Source: [Clostridium] clostridioforme AGR2157
GTDB taxonomy: Bacteria; Bacillota; Clostridia; Lachnospirales; Lachnospiraceae
DNA length: 64,000 bases
Assembly (NCBI RefSeq): GCF_000424325.1
Contig: NZ_AUJR01000003.1
Span: forward strand, 1-64,000
Direction of reading: 5' to 3'
Position numbers and translations under genes: made by a program. The notes below the pieces were generated by a model that did no database searches, was not told where the DNA came from, and saw only the letters and a program-made list of their open reading frames with translations. Below, piece after piece: positions 16,638-25,128 of the stretch. Positions within the stretch are counted from its first letter, which is position 1. Each line of letters opens with the position of its first letter.

Positions 16638-17606
16638 TTATTCTTCAGTATGAGAAGCTGTGTCCACTCCTGGTCCGGGATTTTCACCGCCTATGACAGC
16701 AGAGGCGGGCTGGCCATCCCATACGCCGCTGGCATCCACGTAATAGCCGTCCGGAGTGGTGGTATCCGCCAGCATGACAGCCGCCATGTTAAAATAGTAC
16801 CACTTTCCATCCGTGTCCTGAATCCATTGATTGGCTGCATAATATCCGTTTTTTCTCACATATTTCCAGCTTGCGCCGTCCTGGAGCCAGCCAGGTTTGT
16901 AACCGGTTTTCTCACCCTTTGCGTTTACATAATATCCGTCGGGAGTAATGGTGTCGGCCAGCATGATTCCCTGTTCATTCATGTAGTATTGTTTGTCATC
17001 CAGTTTGAGCCATGTGTTTGAGACATAGGTATTATCTGATTTCCGGTAGCGCCATAAACCATTTTCCTCCTCCCAACCGGCTGTGGTGGTGCCGTCGTAG
17101 GCACCGGCGTCAGAACCATCCACATTGATTAGATATTTCCGGACTTCGGCCGGCAGGTCCCTGGAATTAATATTCTGCGGCAGGCTGACTACGTCAATGT
17201 AACGTTCCTTGGTGGGAAGTATTTTATTATTTGTAATGAGCGTGATGCGGAGTGTGGGCTGGCTGCCTTCGGGAAGGATGCCCCAGTTTTCAGGAATACC
17301 CCAGACACCGTCTATATTAACTAACTGGGGGACCTCGCCCCATGGACGCGGAACTGTATAGTCAAAGGTGTAAGGGTAATCATAGCCCCTGTTTAAGATG
17401 ACATCGCTTTCGCTTATAGTATTTCCGCCTACTAAAATGGCAAAATAATGCCCGTCGCCGCAGTCCACGGGTCTCCATTCAAAAAGATAAGCCCCGCAGT
17501 TCTCCATAGTGGTGGTGGATGTTTCTGCCTGGTCCGCAAAGGCAGCAGTGGAAGAGGAGAGGCCTAACATCAGGGCCATTCCCAATATTGCAATTTTTTT
17601 GAACAA
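16638..17606 (-). CDS. Secreted protein with cell-wall-binding repeats (left module, second gene)
   Basis: 322 residues. A signal peptide (MFKKIAILGMALMLGLSSST up to AFAD) is followed by a domain of about 150 residues with ENCGAYLFEWRPVDCGDGHYF and GGNTISESDVILNRGYDY, then 3-4 Trp/Tyr-rich repeats such as GKWYYFNMAAVMLADTTTPD of the choline-binding/glucan-binding type. Such repeats hold proteins on wall polymers. Translation most likely begins at TTG 17606, since AGGAGGA sits 9 bases upstream and no ATG fits. The paralogue at 32326-33480 is about 55% identical by eye and lies in inverted orientation. The gene follows the larger wall-binding protein in the same direction. Confidence 0.82.
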   Translation of the reverse strand: MFKKIAILGMALMLGLSSSTAAFADQAETSTTTMENCGAYLFEWRPVDCGDGHYFAILVGGNTISESDVILNRGYDYPYTFDYTVPRPWGEVPQLVNIDGVWGIPENWGILPEGSQPTLRITLITNNKILPTKERYIDVVSLPQNINSRDLPAEVRKYLINVDGSDAGAYDGTTTAGWEEENGLWRYRKSDNTYVSNTWLKLDDKQYYMNEQGIMLADTITPDGYYVNAKGEKTGYKPGWLQDGASWKYVRKNGYYAANQWIQDTDGKWYYFNMAAVMLADTTTPDGYYVDASGVWDGQPASAVIGGENPGPGVDTASHTEE

Positions 17607-17644
17607 AATAGAATCCTCCTGTTGTCATTATGAATTAGATAATA

Positions 17645-17687
17645 AAAGAAAGCGTTATGACAATAATCAATATCAGTCATAACGCTT
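17645..17687 (-). terminator. Terminator/attenuator between the left-module genes
   Basis: A perfect 12-base stem (AAGCGTTATGAC/GTCATAACGCTT, loop 14) is followed on the - strand by a TCTTTTATT tract. It lies after the 17743 stop and upstream of the next start. An equivalent hairpin occupies the same place in the right module (32217-32265), so it is a conserved part of the two-gene unit. Confidence 0.75.
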
Positions 17688-17742
17688 CCCCCTTATATTG
17701 CTAAGTTATATAACCTGCAGTATCCATTTACAGCAGTTTTGA

Positions 17743-19644
17743 TTAATCCTCTACATAGATAGCGGCAATCTTACCGCCGCTGGTCAGTGCATAGTAGTAA
17801 TCGCTGCCATCTTTATGTCTGCCCTTGCTGTCAAGTACCTTACCGGATGTATTTACCAGGAAGTAGTCTTTGGTATCTAACTCAGATGCCTTAAAGTTAC
17901 CGTTGTCATCCTTCTTGCCAAAGATATAAACCTCTCTCAGGCCGTCCAGACCCTTGTTGATGTTTGCTGCCTTCAGAATAGAGTCAGCCTTGCCTTTATA
18001 TTCGGTTGAGTTGAGATCGTCAATCGTTAAGATGTCGACACCTGCATCCTTGGCCACTGTCAGTAATGCATCAACATCATCCAGCATCTTATAAACTTCG
18101 GTTGTATTGCTGTCTTTGGTAGTAGCCACCTCAAGCTCGTCGTTGATGATTCCGTTTGTCTTCTTGACTAACTGTCTCTGGACAACAGAGTACTTGTCAT
18201 CGGTATCAGCCTTCAGCAGCTTGCCGGACTGATAGAATTTATTATCCTTCTCGCCTGTTAAGCCGGCACCCTTCTTGCCGCCGGATTTCTCGAAGTAGAA
18301 GTTGAAGTTTTCTCCATCAATCTCAACCGTGCTCTTATTGGTCCTCATGGCACCGTCATCGCCATTACCGAAGTAGTAGCAGTAATATCCGGCAGCTTCA
18401 TAGAGAGGAGCATTATCATCAAAGTCATCCTCAGAATCAAATCTGTAGGGATCATCGTCGTCAGCCCATACAGTCAGACTCTGGGCATCCTTATCTTCGT
18501 AGATGAACTTCAAGCCGTCAAGCATACGGCCGTCATTGCGGAACGCATACTTTTTACCCTTGATGGTCTTGAACTCACCGGCGTACAGATTGCCGCTGCC
18601 ATCTGCATAGTACCAGAAGTCTTCATCATCATTGTATTTTTCATCGTTCAGATATTCGGCAGGAACTACCTTGAACCAACCCTTGCTTACGCGGGCGCCG
18701 TCGTCAACGCTATTGAAGTATTTCCATGCCTCACTGTACTTGGCATTAAAGGCCTTGCCGGTTACAATGTCATTAGCGCTGGCTGTTCCTGCATTAATCT
18801 TTCCAGATTTTACAGCATCAGAATAGGAAGCAAGGCTCTTGCCTTCCAGATCTCCCTCGTCCAGAGACCACTCAGCTACCATAGCGCCGTACTCGTCAAA
18901 GGCATATTTCTTGCCGTTGATAGTCTTGTCTTTGGTGCGGTCTCCGTCCTCAGCATAAATCTTCTTTCCATTGGACTTGAAGTAGAACCAACGGGTCTGG
19001 TCCTCATCATCGTTAAACACAGGAGCAGTATACTTATATTCTTCGTTGGTGGCTTCATCATAGGTAACATCAAGCTGTAACCAGCCAACGGTCATTGCGC
19101 CGTCATCTTCGCCGCCGAAATAGTAGGTACCTTCTTTAAAGGCGTCGCCGTCCGTATTGTCAACACGCTCAGCGCTGTTTTCATCTACCCAGCCAAACAG
19201 CATCCTGCCTTCATCGTCAAAGGCATACTTCTTGCCGTTTACTGTCTTCAAGGAAACCTTGTCATTATCGCCCTGGGTCAATGCCTTGCCGTTGGCCTGG
19301 AAATAGTACCAGTAATGATCCGGCTCGTCGTCCTGCCCTGCATCCTCGTTGTCAATAGCTACCCACTGGTTAGCTGCCATAACACCGTTGATGTCTACAT
19401 AATAATAGTTGTCGCCGTCCTCAATCAGCTGATCGATAGCCATTTCTCCATTGCCGTCTAACCAATACCAGTTGTTACCGGATTTCTTCCACTGATCGGT
19501 TGCTCTCTCGCCATCTCTGTTGTAATATACCCAAGTACCGTCTTCCTCAGCCCATCCTGTAGCTGCGAAAGAAGTCATGGATGCACCAATAGCGAGCAGT
19601 GCTGCTGTTGATAATACAGCAACTAACTTTGTCTGCTTTCTCAT
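17743..19644 (-). CDS. Major secreted protein with multiple cell-wall-binding repeats (left copy)
   Basis: 633 residues. The signal peptide MRKQTKLVAVLSTAALLAIG ... SFAA is followed by many repeats of the Trp/Tyr type (GTWVYYNRDGERATDQW, NNWYWLDGNGEMAIDQ, NGKKYAFDDEGRMLFGWV, EGTYYFGGEDDGAMTVGW) resembling choline- or glucan-binding repeats. The protein is very acidic. The C-terminal 150 residues are less repetitive and end GGKIAAIYVED. The start at 19644 is fixed by GGAGAG upstream and by the paralogue at 30453; the frame extends further upstream, but that part covers promoter and terminator sequence. The first 115 residues are almost identical to the 30453 copy; the remainder diverges. Confidence 0.88.
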   Translation of the reverse strand: MRKQTKLVAVLSTAALLAIGASMTSFAATGWAEEDGTWVYYNRDGERATDQWKKSGNNWYWLDGNGEMAIDQLIEDGDNYYYVDINGVMAANQWVAIDNEDAGQDDEPDHYWYYFQANGKALTQGDNDKVSLKTVNGKKYAFDDEGRMLFGWVDENSAERVDNTDGDAFKEGTYYFGGEDDGAMTVGWLQLDVTYDEATNEEYKYTAPVFNDDEDQTRWFYFKSNGKKIYAEDGDRTKDKTINGKKYAFDEYGAMVAEWSLDEGDLEGKSLASYSDAVKSGKINAGTASANDIVTGKAFNAKYSEAWKYFNSVDDGARVSKGWFKVVPAEYLNDEKYNDDEDFWYYADGSGNLYAGEFKTIKGKKYAFRNDGRMLDGLKFIYEDKDAQSLTVWADDDDPYRFDSEDDFDDNAPLYEAAGYYCYYFGNGDDGAMRTNKSTVEIDGENFNFYFEKSGGKKGAGLTGEKDNKFYQSGKLLKADTDDKYSVVQRQLVKKTNGIINDELEVATTKDSNTTEVYKMLDDVDALLTVAKDAGVDILTIDDLNSTEYKGKADSILKAANINKGLDGLREVYIFGKKDDNGNFKASELDTKDYFLVNTSGKVLDSKGRHKDGSDYYYALTSGGKIAAIYVED

Positions 19645-19732
19645 AATTAATGCACTCTCCTTTTTCTTTTTGAAATACTTTTTGAAATTCCTTTTTTGCA
19701 TTACGAGTTGATTATACTTCGGATAAGGAAAA
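19345..19732 (-). repeat. Left arm of a ~390-bp near-identical inverted repeat
   Basis: Reverse-complementing this segment gives the sequence at 30366-30755 with about half a dozen substitutions and small A-run length changes. It covers the -10 box, the 5' leader and the first ~100 codons of the surface-protein gene. Homology stops abruptly on the promoter side at the -35 region. Confidence 0.9.
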
Positions 19733-19739
19733 GTATAGA
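19711..19739 (-). promoter_or_regulatory. Promoter of the left surface-protein gene, with poor -35
   Basis: On the - strand a perfect TATAAT (19711-19716) lies 17 bases from TCTATA (19734-19739), which matches the -35 consensus at only three positions. The right-hand copy has TTGATA in that place. The degenerate -35 overlaps the repeat AAAAGTATAGAC at 19729-19740. Confidence 0.6.
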
Positions 19740-19766
19740 CGGTCTTTGGCCATGGACATATATGGC

Positions 19767-19980
19767 AAAAAAGAACCGGCATCCGCAAATACGGCGCCGG
19801 TTCTTTTTCTGCTTTTTTTCGCATAGCTCATTGCCTGCGTGGGAATGGTAGGTATATAAAAAAGAAAATGTTATAGGGGGGCCGGACGGATTGCTCCGTC
19901 CGGTATGAGTATGAAAAAGCTTTGTGATTTCAAGTTACCACTTGAAACAAAGGCCTCGTCCACCTCTCGGTGAACTTGTT
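19767..19980 (-). ncRNA. Candidate structured small RNA (~210 nt) ending in a terminator
   Basis: Four hairpins follow one another on the - strand with no convincing reading frame. H1 (19958-19975) is GUUCACC-GAGA-GGUGGAC. H2 (about 19920-19952) is CUUUG..UUUCAAGU-loop-ACUUGAAA..CAAAG. H3 (about 19878-19900) is CCGGACGGA-loop-UCCGUCCGG. H4 (19773-19803) is GAACCGGC...GCCGGUUC followed by six U, a textbook terminator. In H1 one pair is G-U on the - strand but A-C on the + strand, favouring - strand transcription. A TATAAT occurs at 19981-19986 (- strand), though too close to serve H1 as drawn and with a weak -35. Neither neighbouring gene explains the terminator. It matches no known RNA class that I recognise. 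Confidence 0.5.
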
Positions 19981-20061
19981 ATTATAATAAGCAATAATTG
20001 TGACGAAAATATGTCCTTGGCATGAAAAAAACATAAAGAAAATAAAAAAGAAAAAAACCCT

Positions 20062-20089
20062 TTGAAAACTTTACAATATTGTATATAAT
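20062..20089 (+). promoter_or_regulatory. Putative promoter of mreB
   Basis: TTGAAA (20062-20067) and TATAAT (20084-20089) are 16 bases apart. This would give a 5' leader of about 150 bases. The leader contains CCCCATAGGGGG at about 20167-20178, a short palindrome of unknown role. Confidence 0.55.
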
Positions 20090-20243
20090 AGAAGCAATGC
20101 ATAGAAGTAATGCAATGCAACCATTTATATTTTAAGCAATTGATGCGGTCTGTCCCGGCGTTTGGTCCCCATAGGGGGACAGGCATGGAAGCCACCAGCG
20201 TGTGCGTCCGATCCGGCTCAGTCAGCGAGGAGGAACTATCTAT

Positions 20244-21287
20244 ATGTTTTCGATGATGTCCAATGATATTGGAATTGACTTAGGAACTGCCAGCATCCTT
20301 GTATATATCAAGGGAAAAGGCGTTGTGTTAAAAGAACCGTCCGTTGTGGCCATTGACCGCGATACCAACAAAATCATGGCCATCGGTGAGGAAGCCCGTC
20401 TTATGATTGGACGTACCCCGGGCAATATTGTTGCTGTCCGTCCTCTGCGTCAGGGCGTTATTTCAGATTATACCATAACAGAGAAGATGCTCAAATATTT
20501 CATCAGCAAGGCAGTGGGCAAGAAGACGCTGCGCAAGCCCAGAATCAGCGTATGTATCCCCAGCGGTGCCACAGAGGTTGAGAAAAAGGCAGTGGAGGAC
20601 GCCACCTACCAGGCAGGAGCCAGGGAAGTGGCCATTATCGAGGAGCCGGTTGCGGCAGCCATCGGCGCCGGCATTGATATCGGCAAGGCCTGCGGCAATA
20701 TGATTGTGGATATCGGAGGCGGTACAGCTGACATTGCGGTCATTTCCCTGGGAGGTCCTGTTGTAAGCACATCCATCAAGATTGCTGGTGATGACTTTGA
20801 CGAGGCCCTGGTGCGCTATATGAGGAAGAAGCACAACCTTCTGATTGGCGAGCGCACGGCCGAGGAAATAAAGATTAACATCGGAGCGGCATACCGCAGG
20901 CCGGAAGTCCTGACCATGGAAGTCAGAGGACGTAACCTGGTAACCGGTCTTCCAAAGACCATCGTGGTTACCTCAGACGAGACACTGGAGGCACTCAGAG
21001 AGCCGGCTCTTCAGATTGTGGATGCCGTGCACAATGTACTGGAGCGCACCCCGCCGGAACTGGCGGCCGATATTTTTGACAGAGGCATTGTGATGACAGG
21101 AGGCGGTTCCCTGCTCAGCGGCCTGGATGCCCTGATTGAGGAAAAGACGGGCATCACGACTATGATTGCAGAGGACCCGCTGACCGCAGTGGCCATTGGT
21201 ACCGGCAAGTTTATTGAGTTTGCCCACGGCATGAGCATGGCCATGGAGGCATCCATGGGAGTAGGCGGAGGAAAAGAAGATTACTAA
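20244..21287 (+). CDS. mreB: Rod shape-determining protein MreB/Mbl
   Basis: 347 residues, actin fold. The phosphate-1 loop is IGIDLGTASILVYIKGKGVV, phosphate-2 is NMIVDIGGGTADIAVIS, and the adenosine motif is GIVMTGGGSLLSGLDALI. It forms membrane-associated filaments that guide lateral wall synthesis. The start at 20244 (GAGGAGG upstream) replaces an in-frame start at 20202 that would add 14 untypical residues. No mreC or mreD follows; a terminator comes straight after, so this is a stand-alone copy, possibly Mbl-like. Without comparison, MreB and Mbl cannot be told apart. Confidence 0.92.
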   Translation: MFSMMSNDIGIDLGTASILVYIKGKGVVLKEPSVVAIDRDTNKIMAIGEEARLMIGRTPGNIVAVRPLRQGVISDYTITEKMLKYFISKAVGKKTLRKPRISVCIPSGATEVEKKAVEDATYQAGAREVAIIEEPVAAAIGAGIDIGKACGNMIVDIGGGTADIAVISLGGPVVSTSIKIAGDDFDEALVRYMRKKHNLLIGERTAEEIKINIGAAYRRPEVLTMEVRGRNLVTGLPKTIVVTSDETLEALREPALQIVDAVHNVLERTPPELAADIFDRGIVMTGGGSLLSGLDALIEEKTGITTMIAEDPLTAVAIGTGKFIEFAHGMSMAMEASMGVGGGKEDY

Positions 21288-21292
21288 AAATC

Positions 21293-21354
21293 AGAACCCG
21301 GTACAGCGTGATGGACTGGAGCACTCCGGACATGCCCTGGCACCGGGTTCTTTT
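21293..21354 (+). terminator. Terminator after mreB
   Basis: AGAACCCGGT (21293-21302) pairs with ACCGGGTTCT (21342-21351), followed by TTT. The long loop contains a smaller GGAGCACTCC hairpin. Confidence 0.75.
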
Positions 21355-21371
21355 AAACTTTTGATGAAACG

Positions 21372-23684
21372 ATGGCGACAATAACAGGATTTATAGAGCG
21401 GATTAAGTTCCGCAACGAAGAAAACGGCTACACAGTAATGAGCGTCACGGATCAGAGCGACGGGGAAGAAGTCATCATGGTAGGCAATCTGGCCTACGCG
21501 GCAGAGGGCGATATGATAGAAGCCAGCGGCCATATGATCCAGCACCCGGTGTACGGGGAGCAGCTTCAGATAAAAAGCTATGAGATGAAAACACCCCAGG
21601 ATGAACTGTCCATGGAACGCTATCTTGGTTCCGGTGCCATCAAAGGCATCGGGGCCGCTTTGGCTACCCGAATCGTGCGTCATTTCAAGGCAGACACCTT
21701 CCGGGTCATGGAGGAGGAGCCGGAGCGCCTGTCCGAAGTAAAGGGTGTCAGCGAGAAGATGGCCATGGCCATAGCTGAGCAGGTGGAGGACAAGAAGGAT
21801 ATGCGCCAGGCCATGATGTTCCTCCAGAATTACGGCATTACCATAAATCTGGCGGCCAAGATATATCAGGAGTACGGTCCCGCTCTGTACGGGATTATCC
21901 GGGAGAATCCCTACCGCCTGGCAGATGATATTCCGGGAGTGGGCTTTAAGATGGCTGACGAGATAGCGGAGCGGGTGGGAATCTTCACGGATTCCGATTA
22001 CCGCATCAAGGCAGGTATTCTGTACACCCTTCTCCAGGCCACTGCCAACGGCCACACCTATCTTCCCCAGGCAGAACTGTTTGCCCAGGCATCAGAGCTT
22101 TTAAAGGCAGAGCCGTCCGCTATGGAAAAGCATCTGATGGATATGCAGATAGACCGCAAGGTGGTGGTAAAACCATCTGCCCAGGGAGCACTGGTCTACT
22201 CCTCCCACTACTATTATCTGGAGCTCAATGCAGCCCGTATGCTGCATGACCTTAACATCAGGGGGGATATTCCCCAGGCCGAAATCAAGGCCAATCTCCT
22301 TAAAATACAGCAGCAGGAGTCCATCCACCTGGATGAACTGCAGGAAAAGGCGGTATACGAAGCCGTGAACAGCGGCCTGCTGGTCATCACCGGAGGTCCC
22401 GGTACCGGCAAGACAACTACCATCAATACAATCATCCGGTATTTTGAGATGGAGGGAATGGAAATCCTTCTGGCAGCGCCCACGGGCCGGGCAGCCAAGC
22501 GGATGACGGAGGCCACAGGATATGAGGCCAGGACCATCCACCGTATGCTGGAACTGGTCCCGGTGGGAATGCCCGGCAATGACGCCCCTGTGATTCCCGG
22601 CGCTCCAAGGTCAGGCAGGGGAGCTCAGAGCATGGGGATGCATTTTGACAGAAATGAGGAGAATCCTCTGGATGCCGATGTCATCATCATAGATGAAATG
22701 TCCATGGTGGACATCAGCCTCATGCATTCCCTGCTGCGGGCAGTGAACGTGGGCACCCGGCTCATTCTGGTGGGGGATGTGGACCAGCTCCCCAGCGTGG
22801 GTCCGGGAAATGTACTGCGGGATATTATAGAATCCGGCAGCTTCAATGTGGTTAAGCTGACCCACATCTTCCGTCAGGCCGCCCAGAGCGACATTGTAGT
22901 CAACGCCCACAAAATCAATGCCGGAGAGCCTGTTGACCTGGCAAAACGCAGCCAGGACTTCCTCTTTATCCGAAGGGACAATCCGGATGCGGTCATAAGC
23001 GCGGCCATCACCCTGATTCAGAAGAAGCTGCCTGACTATGTACACGCCAATGCCTTTGACATCCAGGTCATGACGCCCATGCGAAAAGGCGCCCTGGGCG
23101 TGGAGCGCCTGAACCAGATTATGCAGAATTACCTGAATCCGCCGGACAAGTCTAAGAAGGAAAAAGAGTCGGGCGGGACCATTTACCGGGTAGGCGACAA
23201 GGTCATGCAGATAAAGAACAACTACCAGATGGAATGGGAGGTACGCAACAAGTACGGCATATCCGTGGACAAGGGAGCCGGAATCTTTAACGGCGACGTT
23301 GGAATCATCCGGGAAATCAATGATTTTGCGGAGCTGCTCACCGTTGAATTCGATGAAGGCAAGATGATAGAGTACAGCTTCAAGCAGCTGGAGGAACTGG
23401 AATTGGCCTATGCCATTACCATCCACAAGTCCCAGGGAAGCGAATACCCGGCAGTCATCATCCCCATGTACAACGGTCCCCGCATGCTTATGACCCGCAA
23501 TCTCATATACACGGCCGTGACCCGTGCCCGCGCATGCGTGTGCCTGGTGGGACAGCCGGACGCATTTTACACCATGGCGTCAAACTGCGTGGAACAGAAG
23601 CGGTATTCCGGGCTTAAAAGCAGGATCGGGGAGATATATGCGCAGTCGGATTCTATTGGACGAGAATCAGGAGGGGCATTGTGA
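21372..23684 (+). CDS. recD2: ATP-dependent DNA helicase RecD2 (SF1B)
   Basis: 770 residues, the usual RecD2 length. The N-terminal region (about 1-310) has the OB-like start ATITGFIERIKFRNEENGY and tandem helix-hairpin-helix segments. The helicase core shows Walker A GGPGTGKTTTIN (about 341), Walker B IIDEMSMVD, GDVDQLPSVGPGNVL, and the UvrD_C_2 region with ELAYAITIHKSQGSEYPAV and YTAVTRARACV. It unwinds DNA 5'-3' in repair, independently of RecBC. No strong Shine-Dalgarno precedes the ATG at 21372. The comF gene follows directly, so they are likely co-transcribed. Confidence 0.93.
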   Translation: MATITGFIERIKFRNEENGYTVMSVTDQSDGEEVIMVGNLAYAAEGDMIEASGHMIQHPVYGEQLQIKSYEMKTPQDELSMERYLGSGAIKGIGAALATRIVRHFKADTFRVMEEEPERLSEVKGVSEKMAMAIAEQVEDKKDMRQAMMFLQNYGITINLAAKIYQEYGPALYGIIRENPYRLADDIPGVGFKMADEIAERVGIFTDSDYRIKAGILYTLLQATANGHTYLPQAELFAQASELLKAEPSAMEKHLMDMQIDRKVVVKPSAQGALVYSSHYYYLELNAARMLHDLNIRGDIPQAEIKANLLKIQQQESIHLDELQEKAVYEAVNSGLLVITGGPGTGKTTTINTIIRYFEMEGMEILLAAPTGRAAKRMTEATGYEARTIHRMLELVPVGMPGNDAPVIPGAPRSGRGAQSMGMHFDRNEENPLDADVIIIDEMSMVDISLMHSLLRAVNVGTRLILVGDVDQLPSVGPGNVLRDIIESGSFNVVKLTHIFRQAAQSDIVVNAHKINAGEPVDLAKRSQDFLFIRRDNPDAVISAAITLIQKKLPDYVHANAFDIQVMTPMRKGALGVERLNQIMQNYLNPPDKSKKEKESGGTIYRVGDKVMQIKNNYQMEWEVRNKYGISVDKGAGIFNGDVGIIREINDFAELLTVEFDEGKMIEYSFKQLEELELAYAITIHKSQGSEYPAVIIPMYNGPRMLMTRNLIYTAVTRARACVCLVGQPDAFYTMASNCVEQKRYSGLKSRIGEIYAQSDSIGRESGGAL

Positions 23685-23706
23685 ATTGGAAAGAATTCCG
23701 GAGGTG

Positions 23707-24468
23707 ATGGAGATACGGACAAAGATACGAATTAAGATACCGATTAAGAAAATCCGAGACGGCAGTGATTTCTTGACAGATATCCTGTTTCCGCGCCGCT
23801 GCCCTGTATGCGGCGATATTGTCCTGCCCAAAGGAAATCTCATATGTCCGGGCTGCATGGCAAAGCTGTCCTGGGTACGCCGTCCTGTCTGCAAAAAGTG
23901 CGGAAAGGAAGTTCTGGATGAGACCATTGAATACTGCTGTGACTGTACCAGACATAAACGCAGCTTTGATTATGGACTGAGCCTTATTAATTATGATGAC
24001 ACGGCCAGCCGTTCCATGGCCCGGATTAAGTATAATAATAAAAGGGAGTATCTGGATTTCTACGGCGAAGCCATGATCAGGAAAATGGGAAAACGCATCC
24101 GGTCCATGAATGGGGATGCCCTTATCCCTGTGCCGGTCCATCCGTCCCGCCGCCGGGAAAGGGGATTCAACCAGGCGGAGGAATTAGCCCGCCGCCTTTC
24201 CGGTCCGCTGGGAATTCCGGTAAATACATCCATTCTGAAAAGGGAGCGAAAGACAGCCCCGCAGAAAAACCTGGATTCCAGCGGCCGGTTAAGGAACCTG
24301 GAGCAGGCATTCACGGCGTCCGCCCTGCCGTCCGGCGTACAAAATGTCATATTGGTGGATGATATCTACACCACAGGCAGTACGATTGAGGCGTGTACAC
24401 GGGTCCTCAGAAAAGCCGGTGCGAAGCAAGTATATTTTGTGACCATTTTCATCGGTCATGGACAATGA
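23707..24468 (+). CDS. ComF family phosphoribosyltransferase-like protein
   Basis: 253 residues. An N-terminal zinc finger has two cysteine pairs (RRCPVCGDIV, ICPGCM) and two more (CKKCGKE, CCDC). The PRTase domain follows, with PVPVHPSRRRERGFNQAEELAR and the PRPP-binding loop VILVDDIYTTGSTIEAC. ComFC-type proteins are needed for DNA uptake and DNA processing in naturally competent bacteria. Start is uncertain: ATG 23707 has GGAGG only two bases away, while TTG 23686 in the same frame has AGGAGGGG at ideal spacing and would add seven residues. It lies 22 bases after recD2. Confidence 0.87.
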   Translation: MEIRTKIRIKIPIKKIRDGSDFLTDILFPRRCPVCGDIVLPKGNLICPGCMAKLSWVRRPVCKKCGKEVLDETIEYCCDCTRHKRSFDYGLSLINYDDTASRSMARIKYNNKREYLDFYGEAMIRKMGKRIRSMNGDALIPVPVHPSRRRERGFNQAEELARRLSGPLGIPVNTSILKRERKTAPQKNLDSSGRLRNLEQAFTASALPSGVQNVILVDDIYTTGSTIEACTRVLRKAGAKQVYFVTIFIGHGQ

Positions 24469-24517
24469 TGAATTTTAGAAGGAAGCCTCCAGTACCCCAT
24501 AAATCCGTAAAAATCCC

Positions 24518-24546
24518 TTGACGTATGGATATTTCTATGGTATAGT
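24518..24546 (+). promoter_or_regulatory. Sigma-A promoter of the rpmG-secE-nusG operon
   Basis: TTGACG (24518-24523), 17-base spacer, TATAGT (24541-24546). The leader of about 100 bases before rpmG shows only a T-run (24574-24582). Confidence 0.85.
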
Positions 24547-24646
24547 AAACGGGCGAATGGAAGAGCTTAGGTCTTTTTTTTATGCTCAAAATTAAGTACC
24601 TGAGCGGCAAATGTGAACTACGATAATATAAGTGGAGGTGGAAGTC

Positions 24647-24796
24647 GTGCGCACAAAGATTACACTGGCATGTACAGAATGCAAACAACGCAACTACAAC
24701 ATGACTAAGGACAAAAAAACTCATCCGGACCGTATGGAAACAAAGAAGTACTGCAGATTCTGCAGGAAGCATACCATGCATAAGGAAACAAAGTAA
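24647..24796 (+). CDS. rpmG: 50S ribosomal protein L33
   Basis: 49 residues from a GTG start, with GGAGGTGG upstream. The sequence begins [17 protein letters not shown] and contains two CxxC pairs (CTEC, CRFC), so this is the zinc-binding form. It is normally found just ahead of secE in Firmicutes, as here. The frame is short. Confidence 0.95.
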   Translation: MRTKITLACTECKQRNYNMTKDKKTHPDRMETKKYCRFCRKHTMHKETK

Positions 24797-24822
24797 TCCT
24801 GCTCAGTAAAGGACGTGAAATT

Positions 24823-25083
24823 ATGGAAGATAATACAGTTAACGCTGTAGAAACCACAGAGAAAACGGCCGAGGCTGACAAGGTTGAAAAGAAGGCAGCT
24901 AAGAAGGACAAAAAGCCTAGCTTTTTTCACGGGCTGAAGAAAGAGTACAAGAAAATCGTCTTTGCTGACAAGGAAACCGTGGCAAAACAGACCGTGGCAG
25001 TGCTTTTCATGTCAATTGCGATTGGCGTGATAATTGCTGTCCTGGACTTCGTTATGAAGTTTGGTTTGAGCTTTATTCTTTAA
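24823..25083 (+). CDS. secE: Preprotein translocase subunit SecE
   Basis: 86 residues: a charged N-terminal tail of about 30 residues, the amphipathic segment HGLKKEYKKIVFADKETVAKQ, and one C-terminal membrane helix (VLFMSIAIGVIIAVLDFVMK). It clamps SecY in the protein-export channel. It sits between rpmG and nusG, the conserved order. Confidence 0.95.
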   Translation: MEDNTVNAVETTEKTAEADKVEKKAAKKDKKPSFFHGLKKEYKKIVFADKETVAKQTVAVLFMSIAIGVIIAVLDFVMKFGLSFIL

Positions 25084-25128
25084 TTTAAGCAAACGAATGC
25101 GGATTGAAATAAAGGCGAGGGTGATTGT

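Noticed and set aside
19645-19824. 60-codon upstream extension of the left surface-protein gene
   Set aside because: It would translate the promoter and part of the terminator of the candidate RNA; the signal peptide and the paralogue fix the start at 19644.
21291-23426. Long - strand frames opposite recD2
   Set aside because: Shadow frames of a strongly conserved helicase; no family features and no Shine-Dalgarno.
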